64,000 nt of DNA from Methylobacterium currus (GTDB taxonomy: Bacteria; Pseudomonadota; Alphaproteobacteria; Rhizobiales; Beijerinckiaceae). Numbering within the stretch: position 1 is the first letter of the stretch; every line of letters begins with the position of its first letter. Positions 24,733-35,836 of the stretch are shown one piece after another. The stretch covers positions 6,367,001 to 6,431,000 of the forward strand of contig NZ_CP028843.1 of the NCBI RefSeq assembly GCF_003058325.1, written 5' to 3'. The notes beneath the pieces are model-generated. The model was not told where the DNA came from, did no database searches, and was given only the letters and a program-made list of their open reading frames with translations. The position numbers were made by a program, and so were the translations under genes.

Positions 24733-25635
24733 ATGGCGAAGATCGTCGCTCTCCACTACTTCGCGGTCGTCACCCGCTGCACGTCGCTGCGCGACGCCGC
24801 GACCCAGCTCGACATCCATCCCAACGTGCTGGCGCGGCACATCTCGCAGCTCGAATACTACATGGACGCGCCGCTGCTCGAACGCGGGCCGCTCGGCATC
24901 CGGCTGACCGCGGCGGGCGAATTGCTCGCCGCCAAGCTCGACCGGACCATCAACGAGCTCGACCACGTCGTCCGCCTGATCGATGACCTGAAGGGTCTGC
25001 GCGGCGGCCTCGTCGGCGTCCATGCTGCCGAGGGCGTCGCCTCGGCGATCCTGGTGCCGGTCCTCGCCGCCTTCGCGGCCCGCCACCCGCATGTCCGCGC
25101 CCGGCTGCGCACCGGCACCGCGAAGGACGGCGTGCGGGCGATCGAGGACGCCTCCTGCGACCTCGCCCTCACCTTCTTCGCCCCGGCCTCCGCCGCGATC
25201 GCGGTGGTCAGACGGGTGCGGCTGCCGCAATTCATCATCGCGCCGCCCGGCCATCCGGTGACGCGGGACGGCGGCGCGGCTTGCAGGGCCCTCGAGCGCT
25301 ATCGCTGGGTGCTGCCGGGCCCGGAATTCGGCGTGCGCACCTATCTCGACCGGGCGGCGGCGGAGGCGGGGTGCCGGATCGTGCCGACCTTCGAGGCCGC
25401 CTCCCTGGACCTGCAACGCGCGCTGATCGTTCAGGCCGGCGCCCTCGGGGTGCTGCCGCGGGCGGCCGTCGCCGACGAGATCGACGCCGGCACGATGGCG
25501 GCCGTGCCCTTCCCCGACACGATGCCGGTCGAGACCTCCCTCGACCTCTGCGTCCCGGCCGACCGCCAGCCGAGCTACGCCGCCGAGCGCCTGCGCCGCG
25601 AGCTGGAAGCCGCGCTGCTCCAAGTGCGAGCTTGA
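24733..25635 (+). CDS. LysR family transcriptional regulator
   Basis: 300 residues. The N-terminal winged helix-turn-helix is VALHYFAVVTRCTSLRDAAT-QLDIHPNVLARHISQLEYYM, followed by the linker helix and a substrate-binding domain with GVHAAEGVASAILVPVLAAF and a conserved LDLQRALIVQAGALGVLPR region. It sits between the YcaC-like hydrolase gene and the ABC-amidase operon, all on the same strand, and is a candidate regulator of both. ATG 24733 aligns with the normal LysR N-terminus; a start at 24631 would add 34 residues that do not fit the family. Confidence 0.9.
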   Translation: MAKIVALHYFAVVTRCTSLRDAATQLDIHPNVLARHISQLEYYMDAPLLERGPLGIRLTAAGELLAAKLDRTINELDHVVRLIDDLKGLRGGLVGVHAAEGVASAILVPVLAAFAARHPHVRARLRTGTAKDGVRAIEDASCDLALTFFAPASAAIAVVRRVRLPQFIIAPPGHPVTRDGGAACRALERYRWVLPGPEFGVRTYLDRAAAEAGCRIVPTFEAASLDLQRALIVQAGALGVLPRAAVADEIDAGTMAAVPFPDTMPVETSLDLCVPADRQPSYAAERLRRELEAALLQVRA

Positions 25636-25931
25636 ACGACGGGGAGTGCCACGAAAAGCGGTGCACGCCTCGCACGATTTCGTCGTAGTCAGCCCGCCCG
25701 CCCTCCCGCATCCTGCGACGGTCTGTACGGCCTGGGTCACCGGAAGACCTGCGCCACGCCGTCTCTGCTGTCCCAACACTTGCGTTGAGCCGAAACCTTC
25801 GGCGCAACCGATCAGTTCCGGCCGCCGCCGGAGATCTGGTCTGTCGATTGCATACCCGGCGCCATGGGCATGTTGCCCAGCACCCTGATGGCATCGCCGC
25901 ACCCGCGGCGAGACTGCGAGGAGACAACGTG
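25636..25931. other. Region upstream of the second ABC operon
   Basis: 296 bp without a recognisable gene. It probably holds the promoter of the transporter-amidase operon; GAGGAG at 25918-25923 is the ribosome binding site of the binding-protein gene. No clear operator was found. Confidence 0.4.
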
Positions 25932-27503
25932 ATGGCGTTTCGTCGGTCCGTCCTCGGCCTCATCGCCGCAACCGCGGCCCTGCTCGCGCCCGACGTCGCG
26001 CCGGCCCAGACGCTCAAGGCGGTGATGCATTCGGACGTCAAGATCGTCGATCCGATCTGGACCACCGCCTACATCGTCCGCAACCACGGCTACATGATCT
26101 ACGACACGCTGTTCGCGCTCGACGGACAGGGCGAGATCAAGCCGCAGATGGTCGACACCTATACCGTGTCGCCCGACAACCTGACCTACACGTTCACCCT
26201 GCGCGATGGCCTCGCCTGGCACGACGGCAAGCCGGTGACGGCGGAGGATTGCGTCGCCTCGATCAAGCGGTGGAGCGCCCGGGATTCGCTCGGCCAGAAG
26301 CTGATGACCTTCGTCGAGGGCATGAGCGCCAACGACGCGAAAAGCTTCACCGTGAAGCTCAAATCGCCGACCGGGCTCCTGCTGTTCGGCCTCGCCAAGC
26401 CGTCCTCGAACGTGCCGTTCATGATGCCGAAGCGGGTCGCCGAGACCGACCCGAACCAGCAGATCTCGGACTTCACCGGCTCCGGCCCCTTCGTGATGAA
26501 GACCGACGAGTGGAAGCCCGGCGACAGGATCGTCTACACCAAGTTCAAGGACTACAAGCCACGGCCCGAGCCGGCCTCGGGGCTCGCCGGCGGCAAGGTG
26601 GTCAAGGTCGACCGGGTCGAATGGCTGGCGATCTCGGACCAGCAGCAGGCGGTGAACGCGCTGCTCGCCGGCGAGATCGACCTGATCGAGCAGCCGGCCT
26701 ACGACCTGATCCCGCTGCTCAAGGGCGATGCGAGCGTCCAGCTCGTCGACTACAATCCGCTCGGCCTGCAATACGCGATGCGGCCGAACCACCTGATCAA
26801 GCCCTTCGACAACCCGAAGGTACGCCAGGCCCTGACCTACGCCCTCAACCAGACCGACTTCCTCCAGGCGGTGGTGGGCGACCCCGATTATTACAAGACC
26901 TGCAAGGCCCTGTTCGTCTGCGGGTCGCCGCTCGCCACCGAGAAGGGGATGGACGGGCTGCTCGACTCGAACTTCGCCAAGTCAAAGCAGCTCCTGAAGG
27001 AGGCAGGATACGACGGCACGCCGATCGTGCTCCTGCACTCGACCGACCTCCAGACCCTGACCAATCTCGGCCCGGTCGCCAAGCAGCTCCTCGAGAAGGG
27101 CGGCTTCAAGGTCGATATGCAATCCTCCGACTGGCAGACCGTGGTGTCGCGCCGGGTGCGCAAGGATCCCGCCGACAAGGGCGGCTGGAACCTGATGAAC
27201 ACCTCCTGGGTCTCGGCCGACATCCTGAACCCGGTGATGTCGAGCTTCATCAACATGAGCTGCGACAAGGCCCCGTTCGGCTGGCCCTGCGATGCCGAGA
27301 TGGAGCGCTTGCGCGACGACTTCGCCCGCGAGGTCGACCCGGTGAAGCAGAAGGCGATCGCCGAGGCTGTGCAGACGCGCTGGCGCGAGGTCGTGCCTTA
27401 CGTCCATCTCGGCCAGTTCTACATCCCGATCGCCGCGCGCAAAAACATCTCCGGCATCCTGACCGCCGCGGCGCCGGTGTTCTGGAACGTCGTGAAGAAG
27501 TAA
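25932..27503 (+). CDS. Peptide-type ABC transporter substrate-binding protein
   Basis: 523 residues, SBP_bac_5 family. A Sec signal peptide (MAFRRSVLGLIAATAALLAP, cleavage near APAQT) directs it to the periplasm. Family motifs: MIYDTLFALD, FTLRDGLAWHDGKPVTAEDC, GSGPFVMKTDEWKPG, and VRQALTYALNQTDFL. Start ATG 25932 has GAGGAG about 9 nt upstream. It leads a rightward operon of binding protein, two permeases, fused ATPase, amidase and M81 peptidase. The ligand is unknown; the enzymes downstream point to a peptide or an amide. Confidence 0.93.
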   Translation: MAFRRSVLGLIAATAALLAPDVAPAQTLKAVMHSDVKIVDPIWTTAYIVRNHGYMIYDTLFALDGQGEIKPQMVDTYTVSPDNLTYTFTLRDGLAWHDGKPVTAEDCVASIKRWSARDSLGQKLMTFVEGMSANDAKSFTVKLKSPTGLLLFGLAKPSSNVPFMMPKRVAETDPNQQISDFTGSGPFVMKTDEWKPGDRIVYTKFKDYKPRPEPASGLAGGKVVKVDRVEWLAISDQQQAVNALLAGEIDLIEQPAYDLIPLLKGDASVQLVDYNPLGLQYAMRPNHLIKPFDNPKVRQALTYALNQTDFLQAVVGDPDYYKTCKALFVCGSPLATEKGMDGLLDSNFAKSKQLLKEAGYDGTPIVLLHSTDLQTLTNLGPVAKQLLEKGGFKVDMQSSDWQTVVSRRVRKDPADKGGWNLMNTSWVSADILNPVMSSFINMSCDKAPFGWPCDAEMERLRDDFAREVDPVKQKAIAEAVQTRWREVVPYVHLGQFYIPIAARKNISGILTAAAPVFWNVVKK

Positions 27504-27506
27504 CGG

Positions 27507-28448
27507 ATGCTCGGCTACGTGCTGCGGCGCCTCGTCGCCGCCATCCCGGTCCTGGCGATCGTCGCGGTGCTGGTCTTCCTGATGCTGCGGCTCACCCCGG
27601 GCGACCCGGCGGCGGTGATCGCCGGGGACAACGCCTCGAGCGAGCAGATCGCCCAGGTCCGCAGCAAGCTCGGCCTCGACCAGCCGCTGCCGGCGCAGTT
27701 CGCGATCTGGATCGGCAACCTGGCCAAGGGCAATCTCGGCGAGTCGTTCTTCTTCAAGAAGAGCATCGGCGAATTGATCCTCGGGCGGATCGAACCGACC
27801 CTGTCGCTCGCCGCCGCCACGATGCTGATCGCAATCTGCGTCGCCATTCCTCTGGGCGTCGTCGCGGCCTACCGGCACGGCTCCTGGCTCGACCGGATCG
27901 TGATGGGCGTCTCGGTGCTCGGCTTCTCGGTGCCGGTCTTCGTGATCGGCTACCTGCTGATCTACGTCTTCGCGATCACGCTCGGCTGGTTCCCGGTCCA
28001 GGGCTACCAGCCGCTCGCGAGCGGGTTCGGAGGCTACCTGCACAGGCTGGTCCTGCCCGCGATGACCCTGTCGGTCGTCTATATCGCGCTCATCGCCCGC
28101 ATGACCCGGGCGAGCGTGCTGGAAGTGCTGAACGAGGACTACATCCGCACCGCCCGGGCCAAGGGCCAGGTCGAGCGCAAGATCCTCTTCCGCCACGCGC
28201 TCAAGAACGCCGCGGTGCCGATCGTCACCGTGGTCGGCATCGGCATCGCGCTCCTGATCGGCGGGGTGGTGGTGACCGAGAGCGTGTTCGCGATTCCCGG
28301 CCTCGGCCGCCTCACGGTCGATGCAGTGCTGGCCCGCGACTACCCGACGATCCAGGCGCTGATCCTGCTGTTCTCGGGCGTCTACGTCCTCATCAACCTC
28401 CTGATCGACCTGACCTACAGCCTGTTCGACCCGAGGATCCGTCATTGA
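27507..28448 (+). CDS. Peptide-type ABC transporter permease (DppB-like)
   Basis: 313 residues, six membrane segments. The N-terminus MLGYVLRRLVAAIPVLAIV and the LTPGDPAAVIAGDNASSEQI motif are classic OppB/DppB, and the EAA loop is at YIRTARAKGQVERKILFRHA. It starts 3 nt after the binding-protein stop codon. Its stop overlaps the presumed TTG start of the next permease. Confidence 0.94.
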   Translation: MLGYVLRRLVAAIPVLAIVAVLVFLMLRLTPGDPAAVIAGDNASSEQIAQVRSKLGLDQPLPAQFAIWIGNLAKGNLGESFFFKKSIGELILGRIEPTLSLAAATMLIAICVAIPLGVVAAYRHGSWLDRIVMGVSVLGFSVPVFVIGYLLIYVFAITLGWFPVQGYQPLASGFGGYLHRLVLPAMTLSVVYIALIARMTRASVLEVLNEDYIRTARAKGQVERKILFRHALKNAAVPIVTVVGIGIALLIGGVVVTESVFAIPGLGRLTVDAVLARDYPTIQALILLFSGVYVLINLLIDLTYSLFDPRIRH

Positions 28449-29364
28449 GTGCCGAGCCGAGCCTGCTGGCCCCCGCAGCCGCACTCCCGCCGCCCGGCCG
28501 GTCCCTGGCCGCGCGCCTCCTGCGCAACCCCGTCGTGGCCCTCGGCGCCGGCTTCCTGCTGCTGATGGCGCTGATCGGCGCCTGCGCGCCCTTCCTCGGC
28601 ACCCTCGATCCGACCGCGATCAACCCGGCGACCCGCAACCGCCCGCCGGGCTTCGAGCGCACGATCCGGGCCGAGGACGGCAGCACGACGACCTTCCGTC
28701 ACCGGATGGGCACGGACAGCCTCGGGCGCGACGTCTACAGCCGCGTGCTCTACGGCGCCCGGGTCTCGCTCTTGATCGCCGTCTCGGTGGCGGTGCTGTC
28801 GCTCGCCATCGGCCTCCTGCTCGGGCTGGTGGCCGGGTACATCCGTCCCCTCGACGGGCCGATCATGCGGCTGATGGACGGGCTGATGGCGATCCCCGGC
28901 ATCCTGCTCGCCATCGCGGTGGTGTCGCTGTTCCGGGCCGGTCTCCCGGCGGTCATCGCCGCGATCATGGTGCCGGAGATCCCCCGGGTGGTGCGGCTGG
29001 TGCGCTCCATCGTGCTCTCGGTGCGGGAGGAACCCTATGTCGAGGCGGCGATCATGGCCGGCACCCGCCTGCCGCTCCTGATGGCGCGCCACATCCTGCC
29101 CAATACGATCGCGCCGCTGATCGTGCAGGGCACCTTCATCGCCGCCTCGGCGATCCTGGTCGAGGCGGTGCTCTCCTTCCTCGGCATCGGCATCCCGCCG
29201 GAGACGCCGAGCTGGGGCAACATCATGGCGGAGGGCCGCAACCTGTTCCGGGTCTACCCGCACAACATCCTGTATCCGGGGATCTTTCTGGGCCTGACGG
29301 TGCTCGCCGTGAACATGCTGGGCGACGGCCTGCGCGACACCCTCGATCCGAAGATGACCGGCCG

Positions 29365-29368
<4 letters not shown>
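28445..29368 (+). CDS. Peptide-type ABC transporter permease (DppC-like), probable TTG start
   Basis: 307 residues if translation begins at TTG 28445, which overlaps the DppB-like stop (TTGA). The first in-frame ATG, at 28564, would cut into the first membrane helix (LGAGFLLLMALIGACAPFL), so the overlapping TTG is preferred. The hallmark MGTDSLGRDVYSRVLYGAR and the EAA loop EEPYVEAAIMAGTRLPLLMA are present. The stop overlaps the ATPase start by 4 nt (ATGA). It pairs with the DppB-like subunit. Confidence 0.9.
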
Positions 29369-31002
<1,634 letters not shown>

Positions 31003-31024
31003 TGCCGTCACGTGATGATGAAGC

Positions 31025-31055
31025 GCGGGATCCCCTCTCCCGCACGGGAGAGGGG
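31025..31055. repeat. Dispersed palindromic repeat between ATPase and amidase genes
   Basis: CCCCTCTCCC (31032-31041) and GGGAGAGGGG (31046-31055) form a 10-bp stem with a GCAC loop, preceded by GCGGGAT. It is related to the copy at 16645-16670 and may act as an intercistronic RNA hairpin. Confidence 0.75.
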
Positions 31056-31105
31056 GACGCGCCTTGTCTTGAAACGACAGCTGTAACGAGAACAGGACCG
31101 ATACG

Positions 31106-32584
31106 ATGACCCTCGCCATGACGTGGGAGGAATGGGCGCAGCACGATGCCTGCGCGCTCGCCGCGCGGGTGCGCGCCGGGGAGGTGAGTGCGGCCGAACT
31201 CGCCGCCCAGGCGGCGGCCGGCGTGGCGCTGACGAACCCGGCGACGAGCGCGGTGGTCGAGCTGTTCGACGACGCGATCGCGGACCCGTCCCGGGACGGC
31301 ACCGACCTCGACGGCGCCTTCGCGGGGGTGCCGTTCCTGATGAAGGATCTCGGGCCGACCCTGAAGGGGCGGCTCCAGGAGATGGGCTCGCTCCTGATGC
31401 GCGGCAACCGCGCGGCGAGCGACAGCCATCTCACGAGCCGGATGCGCCGGGCCGGCCTCAACCTCATCGGCCGCACCACCACGCCGGAATTCGGCGTGTG
31501 CAGCTCGGCGGAGAACCCGGCGGTCTACGTCACCCGCAACCCGTGGAACCTCGACTACACCACCTGCGGCTCCTCGGCCGGCTCCGCCGCCGCGGTCGCG
31601 TCGGGCGTGGTGCCGATGGCGCACGCCACCGACGGGGGAGGATCGATCCGCATCCCGGCCGGGGTGAACGGCAATCTCGGGCTGAAGCCCTCCCGCGGCG
31701 TGTTCTCGATCGCGCCCTACGGCTCGGATCTCACCAGCATCGTGTCGATCCAGGGCTGCCAGTCGCGGACCGTGCGCGACACCGCGACCTTCGTCGACCA
31801 ATGCCGCGGCGGCGCGCCGGGCGAGTTCATGCCGTACTGGACCTCCCCTGAGCCCTACGCGACGCTGATCGGGCGCGATCCGGGCTCCTTGCGCATCGCC
31901 CTGTCGCACGAATGGGGCGATTACCGCGCCGTGCCCCACCACGTCGCCGAGCTGGAGCGGATCGGGCGCTTCCTCGAAGGCCTCGGCCACCATGTCGACT
32001 GGGCGTTGCCGGCGGTCGACATCCGGGCCGCCTTCCAGGCCCAGACCACCTGCTACATCACCAACTTCGCCCAGACCATCAACGGGCTGATCGACGCCAA
32101 GGGCCTCGAGCGCCCGCCGGAAGACCTCGTCGAGCCGATGAACATCCGGATCTGGGAGGCCGGTCGTCACGCGAGCTACGCCGAGCGCGCGGCGATGCAG
32201 GCGGCGTTCAACACCACCGCCCGGGGCTTCGGCGCCTTCTTCGAGGAATGGGACATCATCCTGACGCCGGTCACCGCCCTGCCGACGCCGCGGGTCGGCA
32301 CGACCGAGTACCTGACGATCAGCGACAACCCGTCGGTCCATGACTGGTTCGAGAACCTGTGGCGCAACTTCGCCTATACGCCGCTCGCCAACCTGTGCGG
32401 CCTACCCGCCCTCTCGATGCCGCTGGCCTGGAACGAGCACGGCCTGCCGCTCGGCATCCAGGCCCAGGCGCGCCAGGGGGCGGACGGCCTGCTGCTCCAG
32501 CTCGCCGCGCAGGTGGAACGGGCGATCGGCGGGCAATGGAACGACGGGCGGCGGCCGGGGGTGCATGTGACGGCAGGGGGCTGA
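31106..32584 (+). CDS. Amidase signature family hydrolase
   Basis: 492 residues of the amidase signature family, which cleaves amide bonds with a Ser-cisSer-Lys triad. The Lys is in [10 protein letters not shown] (about Lys80), the cis-Ser in [16 protein letters not shown] (about 156-157), and the nucleophile in [10 protein letters not shown] (about Ser180). The usual GGSSGG is CGSSAG here, a mild deviation. Location is probably cytoplasmic, as no signal peptide is seen. It sits 103 bp after the transporter ATPase and before an M81 peptidase gene, so it probably degrades an imported amide or peptide. A second in-frame ATG at 31118 is possible. Confidence 0.9.
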   Translation: MTLAMTWEEWAQHDACALAARVRAGEVSAAELAAQAAAGVALTNPATSAVVELFDDAIADPSRDGTDLDGAFAGVPFLMKDLGPTLKGRLQEMGSLLMRGNRAASDSHLTSRMRRAGLNLIGRTTTPEFGVCSSAENPAVYVTRNPWNLDYTTCGSSAGSAAAVASGVVPMAHATDGGGSIRIPAGVNGNLGLKPSRGVFSIAPYGSDLTSIVSIQGCQSRTVRDTATFVDQCRGGAPGEFMPYWTSPEPYATLIGRDPGSLRIALSHEWGDYRAVPHHVAELERIGRFLEGLGHHVDWALPAVDIRAAFQAQTTCYITNFAQTINGLIDAKGLERPPEDLVEPMNIRIWEAGRHASYAERAAMQAAFNTTARGFGAFFEEWDIILTPVTALPTPRVGTTEYLTISDNPSVHDWFENLWRNFAYTPLANLCGLPALSMPLAWNEHGLPLGIQAQARQGADGLLLQLAAQVERAIGGQWNDGRRPGVHVTAGG

Positions 32585-32764
32585 CATGATCGGCCGACGG
32601 CTCGCGCCACCTCACCTGACGACCCGCACCCTCCCCTCCTCTCACCTCATCCTGAGGCTGAGGATAGGATAGGCCATCATTGTCACCGTGCGGACCTGGC
32701 GGCCGCGCGGAGGGCGGTGCCCGAACCCGTCGGGCACCGGTCGGACCACCGAGGAGAACCACCC

Positions 32765-34216
32765 GTGAAGCTCTTCATCGCCGCGCTCGGCACCGAGACC
32801 AATACCTTCTCGCCGATCCCGACCGGGCGCGCCGCCTTCCTGGACGACCTCTACGTCGAGACCGGCGCCTCCCGCCAGTCGGACCACTGGTTCGCCGGGC
32901 CGCTCCGGGTCTGGCGCGAGATGGGGGAGGCCGCCGGTTACGAGGTGGTGGAGAGCTTGGGTGCCTTCGCGCCGCCCGGCGGGCCGACGCGCCAGGACGT
33001 CTGGGTGGCCTTGCGCGACCGCATCCTCGCCGACCTGAGGAACGCCGGCCCGGTCGACATGGTCCTGTTCAACCTCCACGGCGCGATGATCGCCGACGCT
33101 GAAGATGATTGCGAAGGCGCGCTCGTCGTCGCGGCCCGGGAGATCGTCGGCGACAAGGTGACGATCGGGGTCGAGCTCGACCTGCATTGCCACCTGACCG
33201 ACCGCATCGTCGCGGCCGCCGACATGCTGCTCACCTACAAGGAATACCCGCATATCGACGTCGACGACCGGGCGCGCGACCTCTTCCGTCTCTGCGAGGA
33301 TGCGCGGGCCGGCCGGACCCGCCCGGTGATCGCGGTCGCGGATTGCCGGATGCTGGCGGTGTGGCGTACGCCCAACCCACCGACCCGCGGCTTCGTCGAC
33401 CGGATGAGCGCGGCGGAGGGGCGGGACGGGATCCTGTCCCTGTCGCTGGCCCATGGCTTCCCCTGGGCCGACATCCCGGATGTCGGCGCCAAGGTGGTGG
33501 CGGTCGCCGACGGCGACTTAGGTCTTGCTCGGCGCACAGCCGAGGCGCTGGCCCGCGAACTCTGGGAATTACGGGACGCGACGACCGACCGGCTGCTGAC
33601 CCTCGACGAGGCGGTGCAGGTGGCGCTCGCGCCTCCGGCGGGCGTGAGCGTGCTGGCCGACGTCTCCGACAATGCCGGGGCGGGATCGGCGAGCGATTCG
33701 ACCTTCCTGCTGCGCGCCCTGGTCGAGGCCGGCGCGACGGCTTGCGCCATCGGCAGCATCTGGGATCCGGTCGCGGTCCGGCTCTGCCGCGAGGCCGGCG
33801 AGGGTGCGCGCTTAGCCCTGCGCATCGGCGGCAAGACCGGGCCGATGTCGGGCGATCCCATCGACCTCACGGTGCGCGTCGTCGGCATCGTGCCCGATGC
33901 GGTCCAGACCTACGGCAACGGCAAGCAGCCGATGGGCGATTGCGTGATGGTCGAGGCGGCGGGCCTGCACATCGTGCTCAACAGCTTGCGCACCCAGGTC
34001 TTCCAGCCGAGCGTGTTCGAGCAGTTCGGCGTGCGCCTGACCGACTACGCCACGGTGTTCGTCAAGTCGGCCCAGCACTTCAACGCCGGCTTCGCCCCGC
34101 GGGCCGACCGCATCCTCCATGTCGCCGTGCCCGGCAGCGCCAATCCCGACTTCGCCGCCTTGCGCCTGCCGAGGGCCGCCCGCCCGCTCTGGCCGATCGT
34201 CGCCGACCCGTTCTGA
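32765..34216 (+). CDS. M81 family metallopeptidase (MlrC-like)
   Basis: 483 residues of the DUF1485/MlrC family, named after the enzyme that acts late in microcystin breakdown. The N-terminal part has LFIAALGTETNTFSPIPTG, NLHGAMIADAEDDCEGA and GVELDLHCHLTD, which supply probable zinc ligands; the C-terminal MlrC domain includes DVSDNAGAGSASDSTFLLR. Start GTG 32765 has GAGGAG about 9 nt upstream. In many Rhizobiales this family accompanies dipeptide-type ABC transporters, as here. Hydrolysis of an imported linear peptide is likely; microcystin itself is not implied. Confidence 0.92.
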   Translation: MKLFIAALGTETNTFSPIPTGRAAFLDDLYVETGASRQSDHWFAGPLRVWREMGEAAGYEVVESLGAFAPPGGPTRQDVWVALRDRILADLRNAGPVDMVLFNLHGAMIADAEDDCEGALVVAAREIVGDKVTIGVELDLHCHLTDRIVAAADMLLTYKEYPHIDVDDRARDLFRLCEDARAGRTRPVIAVADCRMLAVWRTPNPPTRGFVDRMSAAEGRDGILSLSLAHGFPWADIPDVGAKVVAVADGDLGLARRTAEALARELWELRDATTDRLLTLDEAVQVALAPPAGVSVLADVSDNAGAGSASDSTFLLRALVEAGATACAIGSIWDPVAVRLCREAGEGARLALRIGGKTGPMSGDPIDLTVRVVGIVPDAVQTYGNGKQPMGDCVMVEAAGLHIVLNSLRTQVFQPSVFEQFGVRLTDYATVFVKSAQHFNAGFAPRADRILHVAVPGSANPDFAALRLPRAARPLWPIVADPF

Positions 34217-34228
34217 CGGGCGGGGGGC

Positions 34229-34375
34229 TCACGCCGCGTCGAGGCAGCCCCCCTCCGCCTTCAGACCGGAGACGAGCCGCGTGAGTTGCGCCCTGACATG
34301 CGCCCGGATCTCCTCACCGGACGCGGTCGCGGCGCTCTCCAGGAATCCGACCATGCGACGTGCCTGAACCGTCAT
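34229..34375 (-). CDS. Small hypothetical protein, 48 residues
   Basis: ATG 34375 is preceded by GAGAAGGG 8-9 nt upstream, a strong ribosome binding site, and by an AT-rich likely promoter region (34385-34500). The peptide (MTVQARRMVGFLESAATASG...) is predicted alpha-helical with LVSGLKAEGG near the end. I do not recognise a family. It is convergent with the M81 gene, only 12 bp away. An open frame continues upstream but looks non-coding. Confidence 0.5.
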   Translation of the reverse strand: MTVQARRMVGFLESAATASGEEIRAHVRAQLTRLVSGLKAEGGCLDAA

Positions 34376-34628
34376 CGCGTTGACCCTTCTCGATATCGGG
34401 AAAAATATTACGCCTACGCCGTTGATACAGTACGGGAACGAATTTGCCTCATCACAATTCTGAACTCTCAATACAACAAATGAGAGACAAGTTCGATGTT
34501 CCAGCGTCCACCCCGTAGAGTGGCGGAGGTTTGTTGCGCCAGTATTGCGTGGATGATGGCCGAAAGGACCGGTCGCACGGAGCGGTTCACCCTCGTCGGA
34601 CGAAGGGAGGCGGCCAGATGGTGGCCTA

Positions 34629-35687
34629 TCAGAGCTTGGCATAGGTGAAGCGCAGGTCCCCAGGAATGCGGCGCGCGAGCCAGTCGGCGCACCGGCCGGC
34701 GTCGCGGCTGCCGGCCTGCCAGCGGTCGCGGATCGAGGAGGGCGAGAAGTCGAAGCTCTTGGCCGCGAGCTGATCGGCCTCGGCCTGGTAGACGAGGTGC
34801 AGGAGCGCGACGGCCGGCCCGTGCGGATCGAGCTTCTGGCGCAAGGCGTATTCCCGCTCCAGGCCCGCGATGGCGCGCCGGCCGGCGCTGGCGAAGATCA
34901 GGTCGTTCGCGCGCTCCAGGACGGCATCGAGGGAGGCTGGCCGGGGGGCATGGAGGCCGAACAGGTCGAAGGCGATGCAGAGCAGGTCCCGCGCCGGCTC
35001 GGCGGCGAAGATCGGATCGAGGGGCAGGTTGTTGGTATAGCCGGCGTCGCAGAGCAGGCGTCCGTCCACCTCCACCGGCGCGAAGGCCGGGATGATCGCG
35101 GTCGAGGCCAGGATGTGCTCGGGGCGGATCGTCTGGTGCGCGGTGTCGACGTAGACCTCCTCGCCGGTGGTGATGTCGACGCATCCGATCGTGACGCGGA
35201 TGTCGCCCCGGTTCAGCCGCCCGAAATCGACGAGCCTCACCAGCGTGTCGAGCAGGGGCGAGTGGTCGAACAACGCCACGTCGTTCGGCACCCAGGGCAG
35301 CGCCGACCACAGGCCGGGCAGACGGTGCCGGAAGATGGTGGGGCGGCCCCAGGCCAGGGTCATCAGGGCGTGCAAGCCGTTATAGACCTGGCGCGGCTTG
35401 AGCCTCTCCGTGGCGCTCGGCGCGGTGTGCTGGGTCGCCTCATCCCAGAATTGCCGCAGCCGCTCGACCCGGTGCTCCGGCGCGTTGCCGGCGATGATGG
35501 CCGCCGTGACCGCGCCGATCGAGGCGCCGGCGATCCAGCCCGGCTGGATTCCGCGCGCCTGAAGCATCTCGTAGCCGCCGGCGTGATAGGCCCCGAGAGC
35601 ATTGCCCCCGGCCAGCACGAGGGCGGTGTCGCGAGGCCGCGCGACCTGTGCGACGGCCGAAAGGGCGGGCGAGGCGGATTCGGTCAT
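34629..35687 (-). CDS. Patatin-like phospholipase family protein
   Basis: 352 residues. The patatin fold is indicated by the oxyanion region LVLAGGNALGAYHAGGYEML, the nucleophile elbow GASIG and the catalytic Asp in LLCDAGYTNNLPLD. A C-terminal DUF3734-like region (about residues 260-352) is suggested by AVALLHLVYQAEADQLAAK and SFDFSPSSIRDRW. It is probably a cytoplasmic or membrane-associated acyl hydrolase. ATG 35687 is chosen; an in-frame ATG at 35711 would add eight residues. A 34-bp palindrome lies just upstream of the gene. Confidence 0.9.
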   Translation of the reverse strand: MTESASPALSAVAQVARPRDTALVLAGGNALGAYHAGGYEMLQARGIQPGWIAGASIGAVTAAIIAGNAPEHRVERLRQFWDEATQHTAPSATERLKPRQVYNGLHALMTLAWGRPTIFRHRLPGLWSALPWVPNDVALFDHSPLLDTLVRLVDFGRLNRGDIRVTIGCVDITTGEEVYVDTAHQTIRPEHILASTAIIPAFAPVEVDGRLLCDAGYTNNLPLDPIFAAEPARDLLCIAFDLFGLHAPRPASLDAVLERANDLIFASAGRRAIAGLEREYALRQKLDPHGPAVALLHLVYQAEADQLAAKSFDFSPSSIRDRWQAGSRDAGRCADWLARRIPGDLRFTYAKL

Positions 35688-35715
35688 GCTGTCCGGAGAA
35701 GGAAGAGGCACAGGA

Positions 35716-35749
35716 TCTCTCCTCTCCCCGCCCGCGGGGAGAGGAGAGA
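35716..35749. repeat. Dispersed palindromic repeat, perfect 16-bp arms
   Basis: TCTCTCCTCTCCCCGC (35716-35731) is the exact reverse complement of 35734-35749, with two bases between. Twenty-four bases (35716-35739) are identical to the copy at 51872-51895. Confidence 0.85.
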
Positions 35750-35836
35750 ATCAGCGCATGGTCGGTTCGCGACTGGCGCCCTCATGGTGGATGAGGCAAC
35801 GACCGCCTCGCCGCCTCGACCGGGGTCAACGGAGCG

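Noticed and set aside
32765..34216. Microcystin degradation cluster
   Set aside because: Only an MlrC-family gene is present; MlrA, MlrB and MlrD homologues are absent, and the family is widespread in non-degraders.
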